From Leuctra nigra (lineage: Eukaryota > Arthropoda > Insecta > Plecoptera > Leuctridae), in assembly GCA_934045905.1 (NCBI GenBank), contig OW203762.1:14540345-14604344 (forward strand): a stretch of 64,000 nucleotides of DNA, written 5' to 3'. The position numbers and the translations under genes were made by a program. The first letter of the stretch is position 1. Each line of letters opens with the position of its first letter. Positions 24,110 through 35,215 of this stretch are shown piece by piece. The notes under the pieces are model-generated. The model worked only from the letters and a program-made list of their open reading frames with translations, was not told where the DNA came from and searched no databases.

Positions 24110-25049
24110 TTACAATCGGTCCAGCCGTTTTCGATATATGACGTCACTTCCGGTTTTAGCAATGGCGGCCGAAAATAATGTCGTCTTGAATTCATAATTA
24201 TTACTCCTACACATTTCCAAAATTTGGTTGCAATCGGTACAGCCGTTTTTGATATATAACGTCACTTCCGGTTTTAACAATGGCGGCCGAAAATAATGTC
24301 GTCTTGAATTCATAATCATATGTCCTACATCTTTACATAATTTAGTTGCAATCGGTACAGCCGTTTTCGATATATGACGTCACTTCCGGTTTTAACAATG
24401 GCGGCCGAAAATAATGTCGTCTTGAATTCATAATTATTAGTACAACACATTTCCAAAATTTGATTGCAATCGGTACAGCCATTTTCGATATTTGACGTCA
24501 CTTCCGGTTTTAACAATGGCGGCCGAAAATAATGTCGTCTTGAATTCATAATTATTAGTCCAACACATTTCCAAACTTAGGTTGCAATCGGTACAACCGT
24601 TTACGATATATGACGTCACTTCCGGTTTTAAAAATGGCCGCCGAGAACACTGCAACCTTGAATTTATAATTATTTACAAAGTACGTTTACTTATATCTAT
24701 TTTAAAGTATATAGTGGTGAATTTAGCGTCATTTAGCATATTTATGACGTCATTTCCGGTATAGGTCATAAAATGTGTGACGTCATTTCCGGTTTCGATA
24801 TTTGAATCATCAAATATTACTGATTACATAAAGTTGACCGTCTAAATCGTTTAGCGCTGGTTTTGTTCTAATCTGTTTAGCCGTTTTTGAGACATGATGT
24901 CACTTCCGGTTTCAAAATGGCGGCTTCCGGTTGGTTTTATAACAAGTCAAATGAAATATCAAAAGTACAAACGTTACATAAATATCAAGACAATCGGATC
25001 AACAGTTGTTGCTGAAATGCAAATCGATGTATATTAAATTTCATGACGT
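24110..25049 (+). repeat. 118-bp minisatellite of family A with CRE/ETS/YY1-like motifs (left part)
   Basis: The first units have TGACGTCACTTCCGGT-type cores at 24139, 24257, 24375, 24493 and 24611, an exact 118-bp period; later units are diverged. Most units read TGACGTCA, then CACTTCCGGT, then AATGGCGGCCG. These match the CRE palindrome, the ETS core (inverse ACCGGAAGTG) and a YY1-like GCCGCCATT. The array continues at 30612-31780 beyond the LTR element. The short repetitive open frames across it are by-products of the repeat. Confidence 0.85.
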
Positions 25050-26292
25050 TGTAACAAGTTGGCCTATCTAGGTTAGAAAATTAACTTTAAAAATAATAAT
25101 GTTTGCTTGAAATAGGTTTAAAGAATGAACAAGCTTGTAGCATGGCATTCTTAGAGTCAAGGTTAACTGAACACAAAGTAATTAATTAGAATCATTATGT
25201 AAACTTACAATCTTTAAAATTCAATAGCAATCAAAATATAGACAAAAATATAACGAGTAATCAAATAAGTTTAACAATGTGCAATTATATCAAGAAAGTG
25301 AGTGAATCCATATAAAAAGTATGTGACCTTACCTAAATTGTGATGTCACCACGTAATAACAAGTGAACCAGTCATTGTGATAACGCTACAAAACCAGTCA
25401 GCCAGACTAGTTTTCAGTGATTCCAAGAAAAGCATGGGCCTACGTGCAGAAAGAAAGTCGTTTCGCGGGCTTTAGAAATGACAGAATGCCTAAAAATAGC
25501 TACCACGTGTACGAAACCAACCAATCAGATTCTTTGGAGGGAAAACGATGTCAGAGGGTATAAAACGTCAGGCTACCAGCCAAACATCATCAGTCGGAGT
25601 TTTCTCAGAGCAGTGAGACCTGCCTCGCGAACCGTGAAGCCTTGTGCACGCAACATAGTATAATTTCAGCGAGACAGTGCCGATGTGATCGAAGGTAAAC
25701 ATTAAAATAACATTTTTGTATAAACGTCAACCCAGTAAATTCAAACTTCAAGCCTAATGCTGAGGCAAATAATATCGCATTAAGACAATTTCAAGTTACA
25801 AGTGATCAACTGAACAGTTTCAACATTAAAGTCAGTAAATGTTAAAGTATAAAAGTTAGTGAATTGCAACTCCGGGAGAAACCGACGAGTCTGCAGCCAC
25901 GAACGTCATCAGCCTGAGCCAACTTGATCCAACTGCTCGAGGAGGTCACTCCTTGTGCACGGACTGCTGGACGTCCTGGTAACCAAGGGGTTATTAGACG
26001 ACATCATCGCATCGCATCTGAAGGAGGTGACATATCCAGTCATTTCATTCTGCTGGTGGACTGGAGTTCACGGGACACACTACGCAAGAGTCAACGCCAT
26101 CCACTTGTTTACGCGGAAGTAAACAAACCAGACGACATCATCACTACTGCCGACGTATCGAACGTAATATTGTTTCATAATTTTTGATTGCTCTTTTCAC
26201 ATCAATGAACATTTATTTTCTCTGTAATAAACAAATTATAATATTGCTGATTCTTTGTGTTCTACCCTCTGAGCCAAATCCCGCAGGTTTCA
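25050..26292 (+). repeat. 5' LTR
   Basis: 1243 bp, TG...CA ends. It carries its own promoter: TATAAAA at 25559-25565 and an initiator-like ATCAGTC around 25589-25595, about 33 nt downstream, the spacing of arthropod TATA-Inr promoters. AATAAA at 26226-26231 is a likely polyadenylation signal. The short frames inside it are identical in both LTRs and are not genes. Confidence 0.9.
25559..25595 (+). promoter_or_regulatory. LTR core promoter (TATA plus initiator)
   Basis: TATAAAA at 25559-25565 and TCAGT at 25590-25594 give the TATA-to-start distance typical of RNA polymerase II promoters in arthropods. The same elements recur in the 3' LTR at about 29878-29914. Confidence 0.6.
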
Positions 26293-26293
26293 G

Positions 26294-26313
26294 TGGCGCT
26301 CAACGTGTGGGGC
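26294..26313 (+). other. Primer-binding site
   Basis: TGGCGCTCAACGTGTGGGGC starts one base after the 5' LTR. The TGG start is the complement of a tRNA CCA end, as in Ty3/gypsy elements and retroviruses. I cannot name the tRNA with confidence. Confidence 0.6.
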
Positions 26314-26520
26314 TCGAATAACATTCCTGGGAGCAATTGTTTTGAAAGAAATAATTGTTTTCTTGATTGTGAAAGAGTTACTCAGTTGTTCTGAAACTTG
26401 TGGACACAGGCATTGCGTAAAATTTTCATGTATTTGGAAATTTTACATAGAATCAACCCGTTAACGTAAAGATAAAGCCAACTGTAGATTTGTGCATGTT
26501 AGTTCATTACATCTGTTACG

Positions 26521-28083
26521 ATGGCAGATCGAGATGCAAGTTTAGCGTCAACTGTAGATTTAGATGAGACTGTAGAGGGGGCGGGGGACCAGTCAGTGGT
26601 TAGTGAACTCGAGGTAACTAGGAGCCAGGTGATAGGGGAGGACGAACACGATGACTCGCTACCTCATGTTGAAATGCCAATCTTTGAAGAGAGACAAAAA
26701 GAAGCCAGGGCTGACAGTATATATTCACAATTCGGTGAGAAAGAATCCTCTAATCCAGTTATGGAATTCTTAATGAAAATGCAGCAAGAACAACAGGAAA
26801 AAGAAGCTATCAAGGAAATGAATAGGAAACTAGAGAAAATTAAGGAAAAGGAAGAAAGAGGAAAGGAGATGGAAAAGTTGTTGTTAAAAACTGAAAACGT
26901 CAGGGAGATCGTCAGTGAAATTCAAGCTGGATTGAAAAAGGTCGAAACTAGAGTCTCAAATGTAGAGGAGAGCGTACAGAGAATAAATGATAAAGTCGAC
27001 ACAGAGTTGGAGGTTATTAAGTCTTACATAGAATCAATTGGAGAACAAACGAGCAGTGTAGAGGAAAAAGTAAAATCCGAATTAGTAAAGATCAACACTG
27101 AGATCGATGAGCGTGACAAGAAACTCAGTCTGGAGCTATTTTCATTAAGCTCGCGATTTGAAAGAAAGGATAAAGAGAAGAATGAAAGCATTTCAGCTAT
27201 GAAGGAGAAAATAGAGGACGTAAGTAAAAAGGTAGATGAAAATGCAAAGAAGACTGGAACAACATCAAATGTCATCTGTCACGCAAATAACGAGTTGCAA
27301 TTTGCAAAACATTGTACTGAGTCGCTGATACAAGAGGCAATAAGATTTAATGGGGAAGAGAGTTGCCCAATAAACGCAATGCAATTTTTGAAGCTAATCA
27401 AAGAGCGTTTTTCAACATTCAATGTGAATAACAATCAGAAGCTGGGAATCATTGTCAAGTGTTTACATGGAAAAGCAGCAGACTGGTATGTAAATAATCC
27501 CGTTGAGAATATTGACAAATTTGAAGAGGCTTTTAAAGATAAATATTGGTCGCAAACTGTACAGCATCAGCTAATCAGATCAATCTATGCTGGAGAATAC
27601 AAAATTAGTTCGAACCTAAACATGGTGACCTATGTCAATCGGATTATCAACAAGGCAAAATATGTGACAGAATTGGTCAATATGACGGAACAAGTTTTGG
27701 TTGGAATATTGATTAATCACTTACCACCAAACATCAGGGTGATAGTACGTGGCAAAGTCAAAACTAAAGATGAGTTGATAAAAGAGCTGACTGACTTAGA
27801 GCATGATGAATTCACTGAAAAACTAATCAGAGATCCCAAGCAATATGAGCCAATTCGTAACGGGAACGGTTACAATGACAATAGGAACGGTTATAATAAC
27901 AGGAATAGTTATGACAGAAATTACAATAACAACAACAACGGGAGAAACAGTCATAACAGAAATGGGAATGGTAACGGGAATGGTAACGGGAATAATAATA
28001 ATCGTCCACCAGAGTCCGGTACGAAGGAAACGAAAAATGAAAATTCGGGAAACGAACAGAGGTCGACACAGAATGGAAAGTAG
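26521..28083 (+). CDS. gag: Retrotransposon Gag polyprotein
   Basis: 520 aa. Order of parts: an acidic N-terminal region (1-75); a long Lys/Glu-rich coiled coil (about 80-250); a capsid-like core (about 270-435) with the Ty3-type pattern FNGEE near 276, a hydrophobic segment ending LHGKAADWY, and FKDKYW; then an Asn/Gly/Arg-rich basic tail (about 440-520), probably RNA-binding. No CCHC zinc knuckle is present; the NG/RN-rich tail may replace it. The ATG at 26521 is the first in this frame after the primer-binding site. The stop TAG lies 2 nt before the next frame's ATG. The frame is intact, in line with a young insertion. Expected role: forming the particle that packages the element's RNA. 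Confidence 0.85.
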   Translation: MADRDASLASTVDLDETVEGAGDQSVVSELEVTRSQVIGEDEHDDSLPHVEMPIFEERQKEARADSIYSQFGEKESSNPVMEFLMKMQQEQQEKEAIKEMNRKLEKIKEKEERGKEMEKLLLKTENVREIVSEIQAGLKKVETRVSNVEESVQRINDKVDTELEVIKSYIESIGEQTSSVEEKVKSELVKINTEIDERDKKLSLELFSLSSRFERKDKEKNESISAMKEKIEDVSKKVDENAKKTGTTSNVICHANNELQFAKHCTESLIQEAIRFNGEESCPINAMQFLKLIKERFSTFNVNNNQKLGIIVKCLHGKAADWYVNNPVENIDKFEEAFKDKYWSQTVQHQLIRSIYAGEYKISSNLNMVTYVNRIINKAKYVTELVNMTEQVLVGILINHLPPNIRVIVRGKVKTKDELIKELTDLEHDEFTEKLIRDPKQYEPIRNGNGYNDNRNGYNNRNSYDRNYNNNNNGRNSHNRNGNGNGNGNGNNNNRPPESGTKETKNENSGNEQRSTQNGK

Positions 28084-28085
28084 AG

Positions 28086-28979
28086 ATGGGACACGATTTT
28101 GCGTCGACCGAGAAAACACGTTTCAAAGAGAGAAAAGAAGAAATTAGGAGAATGCAGAAGAAAGAGCGTGAGGATCTTAAAGAGTATATACGCAGATCTT
28201 CAAGACGGTGGAAGAAAGAGATGGATGAGCGAGAAGCTGCCAGAGAAGCAGAGGTTTCTGCAATAGAAAAGCAACTTCAAATAGATTTTTTGCTTTTCAA
28301 GAAAGGGATTGAAGACGCTGCTGCTTGCAAGACGTTGCAATCACAAGAGAGTACAGAGGGGGGCTGTGTGCCAGAAGAAATTGTCCAGAATAAAATTGAA
28401 AGTTTGGATGGACCAGACAAAGAAGAAGTTGATGAAAGTAGGCGTGAATTTACTGAGATGAAGAAAGATGAAAATGTATTTCGAAGGAAGAATTTTGAAG
28501 ACAATTACGAGGTAGTATTGCCACAAGTGAGCGAGAAGGAAGTATTACAGATTCCGATTGCGAATCAAGATGATTTCGACAGAGTTCGAACAGTTGAAGA
28601 AATTGGCGATGTTTTGAAGTCTATAGGCGACTTTAAAAGTAATGGTGAAAAGTTTCACGACGAGAAAAATGACAAGGTGATTATGAATGAAAACGATGAT
28701 GTTTTGAAGAAAGGGTTGAATAATGATTTGAGAGAAGAAGACGAAAATGTTTGCTTGCAAGATGGACTGCAAATGAACGTACGAGAACTGAAGAAGAAAG
28801 CTGACGAAAATGAAAACTACACATCGACCACTGCTCAAGAAAACAGGGAAGATTCTACTTGGAAACAGCTACTTGAAGATATTTCAAGGGTGAAAACTCA
28901 AGACAAAACAGAAGAAGGAACGATTTCATTTCCATTCGATCGTGGACGGAAGAAAGAAATCAATACGTCGAACAAATGA
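28086..28979 (+). CDS. Second retrotransposon ORF, charged coiled-coil protein of unknown function
   Basis: 297 aa, not recognised. The ATG is 2 nt after the gag stop (TAG AG ATG) and in another frame, which suggests termination-reinitiation. The N-terminal third is a highly charged helix rich in Arg, Lys and Glu, probably a coiled coil. The rest is acidic and polar with no motif I can identify. There is no DSG protease motif, YxDD reverse transcriptase box, or HHCC/DDE integrase signature. It occupies the place of pol. It could be an accessory or particle protein of a non-autonomous family, captured sequence, or a remodelled remnant. The intact frame argues that it is or recently was under selection. 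Confidence 0.6.
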   Translation: MGHDFASTEKTRFKERKEEIRRMQKKEREDLKEYIRRSSRRWKKEMDEREAAREAEVSAIEKQLQIDFLLFKKGIEDAAACKTLQSQESTEGGCVPEEIVQNKIESLDGPDKEEVDESRREFTEMKKDENVFRRKNFEDNYEVVLPQVSEKEVLQIPIANQDDFDRVRTVEEIGDVLKSIGDFKSNGEKFHDEKNDKVIMNENDDVLKKGLNNDLREEDENVCLQDGLQMNVRELKKKADENENYTSTTAQENREDSTWKQLLEDISRVKTQDKTEEGTISFPFDRGRKKEINTSNK

Positions 28980-29368
28980 TTCCTACTGATGACAACAGCA
29001 ATGTTATGTTGATTGTTATGGTCGAAGTATGATGACCCAGCAAAAGTAGGTCACTAGGCCAATAACGGGATCGTGAGAGAGGGTTGAGTTGAGCATCGTT
29101 TCCGGGAGGTAGGATGAGGTTTGTTTTTGTTTTGGTAGATGGAGGGGTGAGTTCATTCATTCAGGTTTAGATTAGACAGCTGTAAGGGGAAATAAACTTG
29201 CATCTGTTGAAGGAAACTTTTTGTTTGTCAAAAGGAAGAAATTATTCCTGCTAGATAGTCCAGTCTCTATGTGAATCCTTGTTTTATCACCATTTTCTCA
29301 TTCAAAATTTCAATGTGTTTCAAATTTGACTTCAGTCAAAAGGTGAACAACAAGAATTCAGGGGGCTC

Positions 29369-30611
29369 TGTAACAAGTTGGCCTATCTAGGTTAGAAAAT
29401 TAACTTTAAAAATAATAATGTTTGCTTGAAATAGGTTTAAAGAATGAACAAGCTTGTAGCATGGCATTCTTAGAGTCAAGGTTAACTGAACACAAAGTAA
29501 TTAATTAGAATCATTATGTAAACTTACAATCTTTAAAATTCAATAGCAATCAAAATATAGACAAAAATATAACGAGTAATCAAATAAGTTTAACAATGTG
29601 CAATTATATCAAGAAAGTGAGTGAATCCATATAAAAAGTATGTGACCTTACCTAAATTGTGATGTCACCACGTAATAACAAGTGAACCAGTCATTGTGAT
29701 AACGCTACAAAACCAGTCAGCCAGACTAGTTTTCAGTGATTCCAAGAAAAGCATGGGCCTACGTGCAGAAAGAAAGTCGTTTCGCGGGCTTTAGAAATGA
29801 CAGAATGCCTAAAAATAGCTACCACGTGTACGAAACCAACCAATCAGATTCTTTGGAGGGAAAACGATGTCAGAGGGTATAAAACGTCAGGCTACCAGCC
29901 AAACATCATCAGTCGGAGTTTTCTCAGAGCAGTGAGACCTGCCTCGCGAACCGTGAAGCCTTGTGCACGCAACATAGTATAATTTCAGCGAGACAGTGCC
30001 GATGTGATCGAAGGTAAACATTAAAATAACATTTTTGTATAAACGTCAACCCAGTAAATTCAAACTTCAAGCCTAATGCTGAGGCAAATAATATCGCATT
30101 AAGACAATTTCAAGTTACAAGTGATCAACTGAACAGTTTCAACATTAAAGTCAGTAAATGTTAAAGTATAAAAGTTAGTGAATTGCAACTCCGGGAGAAA
30201 CCGACGAGTCTGCAGCCACGAACGTCATCAGCCTGAGCCAACTTGATCCAACTGCTCGAGGAGGTCACTCCTTGTGCACGGACTGCTGGACGTCCTGGTA
30301 ACCAAGGGGTTATTAGACGACATCATCGCATCGCATCTGAAGGAGGTGACATATCCAGTCATTTCATTCTGCTGGTGGACTGGAGTTCACGGGACACACT
30401 ACGCAAGAGTCAACGCCATCCACTTGTTTACGCGGAAGTAAACAAACCAGACGACATCATCACTACTGCCGACGTATCGAACGTAATATTGTTTCATAAT
30501 TTTTGATTGCTCTTTTCACATCAATGAACATTTATTTTCTCTGTAATAAACAAATTATAATATTGCTGATTCTTTGTGTTCTACCCTCTGAGCCAAATCC
30601 CGCAGGTTTCA
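29369..30611 (+). repeat. 3' LTR
   Basis: Same length as the 5' LTR, with no difference found in the segments I compared. It is preceded by the purine tract aattcaggggg ending near 29365 and followed by the ACGT target duplication. Confidence 0.9.
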
Positions 30612-31800
30612 ACGTCATTTCCGGTTTATTTAAAATAATGTTCAGTCTTTTGATATTGATAATCCATATAGATGACCGTCTGAAACGATTGGCGCAAATT
30701 TCGTTCCGATCGGTCCAACCGTTGACGAGATATGACGTCACTTCCGGTTTTAACAATGGTGGCCGAAAATAATGTCGTATTGAATTCATAATTATAAGTC
30801 TTACACAATTCCAAAATTTAGTTGCAATCGGTACAGCCGTTTTCGATATATGACGTAACTTCCGGTTTTGACAATGGCGGTCGAAAATAATGTCGTCTTT
30901 ATTTCATAATTATTAGTCCGACATAATTCTAAAATTTGGTTGCAATCGGTACATCCGTTTTCGATTTATGACGTCACTTCCGGTTTTAACAATGGCGGCC
31001 GAAAATAATGTCGTATTAAATTTATAATTATAAGTCCTACACAATTCCAAAATTTAGTTGCAATCGGTACAGCCGTTTTCGATATATGACGTCACTTCCT
31101 GTTTTATAAAATGGCGGCCGAGAGCACTGCAACCTTGAATTTATCATTATTTACAATGTATGTTTACTAAATATCTATTAAAAGTATAAAGTGGTGAATT
31201 TAGTGTCATTTAGCATATTAATGACGTCATTTCCTGTATAGGTAATAAGAAAACAATCTAGTTTTATCTAGTTGATACTTCATGAATGACCTTCTGAATT
31301 CAATAGCGCTAATTTCCGTCAAATCGCTCATGCCGTTTTCAATATATGACGTCACTTCCGGTTTCATTTAGTGGTTCCTGCCGCCATTTCCGGTACCGTT
31401 ATTTGTATATTCATTTATCCCAATTGATTTTTCAAATAGATTGCAGAATGAATAGACAGGAGCTAGTTCAGTGGCAATCGGTACAGGCGTTTTCGATGTA
31501 TGACGTCACTTCCGGTTTCAGGAATGGCGGCCGAGATCACTGTGTTTTTGTATTGTCTATGTTACAATGTAAGATAATTATATGTGTATTTAAAGTATAA
31601 TTTGATGAAATAAGCTAAATATTGCAAATTTATGACGTCACTTCCGGTTTAGAATATAAGAAAATTATATTTTTAAGTAACATACTTCATATAGATGACC
31701 ATCTAAATCGAATGGCGCTAATTTCGTTCTAATCGGTCCAGCCGTTTTTCATATATGACGTCACTTCCGGTTTAAAAATGGCGGCACAAAAAATCACAAG
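30612..31800 (+). repeat. Family-A minisatellite (right part of the A2 array)
   Basis: Continuation of the array broken by the LTR element. About ten further units hold GACGTCAnTTCC-type cores (for example near 30732, 30968, 31087, 31348, 31502, 31636 and 31759), more diverged than the left part and interspersed with a second unit type. Confidence 0.8.
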
Positions 31801-31910
31801 AGGCAAGGTATCATCAGACGCCAAAAGTGCATATGTGGTAAAAATTTCAGGTTGATCGGTTCAGCCGTTTAGGCTGTGGCGGTGACAGCGACCTTTTCTG
31901 ATATCATCTG

Positions 31911-31944
31911 AAGAAGAAGAAGAAGAAGAAGAAGAAGAAGAAGA
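31911..31944 (+). repeat. GAA microsatellite at the family-A internal position
   Basis: About 11 GAA repeats directly after GATATCATCT. The same place in other copies holds TCA, CTT or CTGATT repeats. Confidence 0.9.
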
Positions 31945-32232
31945 AAGCGGTGTAATTTCACGATTTTCACTGCCCTCTAGGTCGTAAACGGCATGACTGG
32001 TTGTTGTCGCGTGATGTATATGTTGTCAGGTGGGCCATAGCTCAAAATTAAGACATTTCACAACAATGAGAGATTTTTCATAGTTGAGATCCAGTAGGCT
32101 GAAAATGCTATGTTGTTGCTTACAGTAAAAGTAGTTGGTCTGCTCCTCAGTTTATATAGGCATTTACGGTATATGTAGAGTGACTGTGAGTGTACGGTAC
32201 GACTTGGCTGTGTGGAGCGACCGCTCCACTAG

Positions 32233-33095
32233 ATATTGATGCGTTCCCCTAAGAGAAGAATGAAGTACGGTTGACGCCCTCACTGTAGTTGCTTTCTTTG
32301 TAAGCATTTTCACTGATGATTAAAACATAGAATAACTCTCTTTTAGTCTTTTGATGGAAGGTTCTTCTGAAATGTCAATCCCGTTCCACCCCACTTAGAC
32401 GCAAACAATCTGAGAGCTGTACTGCAAACTTTACTCGAGAGAACGAAGAGTTGGAGCAAGTGAGCTAGAGAGAGGAGGGGAAATGGACGGACGCAGCTTA
32501 CAGGCAAAAAGAACTTAATGCTCCTTGAATAATTGAAGCCTCTTGGCTTGAACTCAGTCTGAGAGGGAGATAGCTTCACCTTCTGAACAATCGACCAGTG
32601 TTGACCGATGGTTGAAGTTATCCATGCCATGCAGACATGTGGTGATTACTGTTCAAGTTTCATGATGATTATTTCGAGTGCATGACGTTCAAGTTTAGAC
32701 ATACAATTGAAGTGGTATACAATTGAAGAATGATTATGAAGTGGTTTAAGTGTTACATAAAATGTGGTTTGGTCATTTTAAAGTGGAATGTATAGTTAAA
32801 AGAGCAAAGATTGTGAGTTACGAAATGTCATAAATGTGAATGTATTAAGTAGCAAATTTGTTACATCAAAACTTTTTGAATTGAATTGAAAATGAATGCG
32901 TAGTATATGTATATATGTAATTTTCATATAAATAGGTACCCCTATGTAAATGTAAATTTATGTACAGACACATTTAGCTTTCTTATTATGTTTTTTTATT
33001 TAGTTTTTTGCTTTAATGGAGATTTACCTTAAGAGAGAGCACGAAAGTGTGTTCGAAACTTCGAATACCTAAACATAATACACATAATACATAAT
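32233..33095. other. Spacer between tail-to-tail A2 and A3, no gene seen
   Basis: 863 bp of mostly AT-rich sequence without a supportable exon. The minus-strand frame at 32343-32630 has no recognisable domain. Short imperfect repeats (tgaagtggt) lie near 32710-32745. Confidence 0.45.
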
Positions 33096-33388
33096 CTAGT
33101 GGAGCGGTCGCTCCACTCAGCCAAGTCGTACCGTACACTCACAGTCACTCAACATACCGTAAATGCCTATATAAACTGAGGAGCAGACCAACTACTTTTA
33201 CTGTAAGCAACAACATAGCATTTTCGGCCTACTGGATCTCAACAATGGAAAATCTCACATTGTTGTGAAATGTCTTAATTTTGAGCTATGGCCCACCTGA
33301 CTACATATACATCACGCGACAACAACCGGTCATGCCGTTTATGACCTAGAGGGCAGTGAAAATCGTGAAATTACACCGCTTTCATCTG

Positions 33389-33518
33389 CTTCTTCTTCTT
33401 CTTCTTCTTCTTCTTCTTCTTCTTCTTCTTCTTCTTCTTCTTCTTCTTCTTCTTCTTCTTCTTCTTCTTCTTCTTCTTCTTCTTCTTCTTCTTCTTCTTC
33501 TTCTTCTTCTTCTTCTTC
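33389..33518. repeat. CTT/GAA microsatellite, about 43 repeats
   Basis: An uninterrupted CTT run. The leucine-only reading frame across it is a repeat artefact. Confidence 0.95.
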
Positions 33519-33654
33519 ATATGATTCCCGAAAAAGTTGCTGTCACCGCCACAGCCTAAACGGCTGAACCGATCAACCTGAAATTTTTACCACATATGCA
33601 CTTTTGGCGTCTGATGATACCTTGCCTCTTGTGATTTTTTGTGCCGCCATTTTT

Positions 33655-35215
33655 AAACCGGAAGTGACGTCATATCTCAAAAACGTCTGGACCGATTAGA
33701 ACGAAATTAGCGCCATTCGATTAAGATGGTCATCTTTATGAAGTATCAATAACAAAAAATTATTTTCTTATTTTCTAAACCGGAAGTGACGTCATAAATA
33801 TGCAATATTTCACTTATTTCAACAAATTATACTTTAAATACGTACATAATTAACTTACATTGTAATATAGACAATACAATTTATAAATTCAAGGTTGCAG
33901 TGTTCTCGACCGCCATTTCTGAAACCGGAAGTGACGTCATATATCTAAAACGCCTGTACCGATTGCAACTGAACTAGCTCCTGCGTATTCATTCTACTAT
34001 TTATTTGAAAAATCAATTGGGAAAAATGAATAAACAAATTAACGGTACCGGAAATGGCGGCAGGAACCACTAAATGAAACCGGAAGTGACGTCATATATT
34101 ACAAACGGCATGACCGATTTTACGGAAATATAGGGATTATGAATTCAGATGGTCGTTCATGAAGTATCAACTATAGATAAAACTAGATTGTATTCTTATT
34201 ACCTATACCGGAAATGACGTCATAAATATGATGATTGATGAATTACGTCATAAATATGTTAAATGACATTAAATTCACCACTTCATACTTTTAAATAGAT
34301 ATTAGTAAACGTACATTGTGAATAATTATAAATTCAAGGTTGCTGTGTTCTCGGCCGCCATTTTTAAAACCGGAAGTGACGTCATGTATCAAAAACGGCT
34401 GTACTGATTGCAACCAAATTTGGGAAATGTGTAGGTCTAATAATTATGAATTAAAGACGACATTATTTTCGGCCGCCATTGTTAAAACCGGAAGCGACGT
34501 CATATATCGAAAACGGCTGTACCGATTGGAACTAAATTGTGTAAATATGTAGGACATAAGAATATTGATTATGAATTTAAGACGACATTATTTTCGGCCG
34601 CCATTGTTAAAACCGGAAGTGACGTCATTTATTGAAAACGGCTGAACCAATTGCAACCAAATTTTAGGATTGTTTAGGACTAATAATTATGAATTAAAGA
34701 CGACATTATTTTCGGCCGCCATTGTTAAAACCGGAAGTGACGTCATTTATCGAAAACGTCTGTACCGATTGCAACCAAATTATGCAATTATGTAGGACTT
34801 ATTATTATGAATTCAAGACGACATTATTTTCCACCGCCATTTCAAAACCGGAAGTGACGTCATATATAGAAAACGGCTGTACCAATTGCAACCAAATTTT
34901 GGAAATGTGTAGGACTAATAATTATGAATTAAAGACGACATTATTTTCGGCCGCCATTGTTAAAACATGAATTTACGTCATATATCGAAAACGGCTGTAC
35001 CGATTGCAACCAAATTTTGGAAATATGTAGGACTAATAATTATGAATTCAAGAAGACATTATTTTCGGCCGCCATTTCAAAACCGGAAGTGACGTTATAT
35101 ATCGAAAACGGCTAAACCGATTGTTATCAATTTATGTAATTTTGTAGGACTTCTAATTATGATTTCAAGAAGACATTATTTTCGGCCCCTATTTCAAAAC
35201 CGGAAGTGACGTCAA
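33655..35215 (-). repeat. Family-A minisatellite array of copy A3
   Basis: Inverted orientation, with cores reading ACCGGAAGTGACGTCA on the plus strand. About 12 cores are present, many followed by GCCGCCATT. One unit near 34970 has lost its ETS/CRE core. Confidence 0.85.

Larger units (their letters stand above)
25050..30611 (+). mobile_element. Gag-only LTR retrotransposon, Ty3/gypsy-type, recent insertion
   Basis: 5562 bp. Two 1243-bp LTRs (25050-26292 and 29369-30611) start TGTAACAAG and end GGTTTCA. I saw no difference between them in the stretches compared. A 4-bp target duplication ACGT (25046-25049 and 30612-30615) shows that it entered a TGACGTCA site of the family-A minisatellite. 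A primer-binding site follows the 5' LTR and a purine-rich tract (aattcaggggg) precedes the 3' LTR. Inside are a gag gene and a second unidentified frame. There is no protease, reverse transcriptase, RNase H or integrase, so the element must be mobilised in trans. Confidence 0.9.
22663..32232 (+). mobile_element. Family-A Helentron-like element, copy A2, split by an LTR retrotransposon
   Basis: Palindromic 5' arms lie at 22663-22861 and about 23738-23942, with a tRNA-like insertion in the loop. A tandem array of 118-bp units runs from about 24110 to 25049 and resumes at 30612 after the LTR element (25050-30611), reaching about 31780. A GAA microsatellite lies at 31911-31944. The 3' end has the hairpin GTGGAGCGACCGCTCCAC followed by CTAG at 32232. 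Excluding the LTR element and its 4-bp duplication the copy is about 4 kb, the longest array of the family here. Confidence 0.7.

Noticed and set aside
24110..24655. Repetitive frames on the minus strand across the minisatellite
   Set aside because: They recur with the 118-bp repeat, have no fixed start or splice sites, and the same sequence appears in both orientations in other copies.
25478..26187. Small frames in the 5' LTR, repeated at 29797-30506
   Set aside because: They are duplicated only because the LTRs are identical, and overlap the promoter and R/U5 region.
26521..28979. Complete autonomous gypsy element or retrovirus
   Set aside because: No protease, reverse transcriptase, RNase H, integrase or env motif occurs between the LTRs.
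33356..33559. Open frame of about 50 consecutive leucines
   Set aside because: It is the CTT microsatellite of family-A copy A3.
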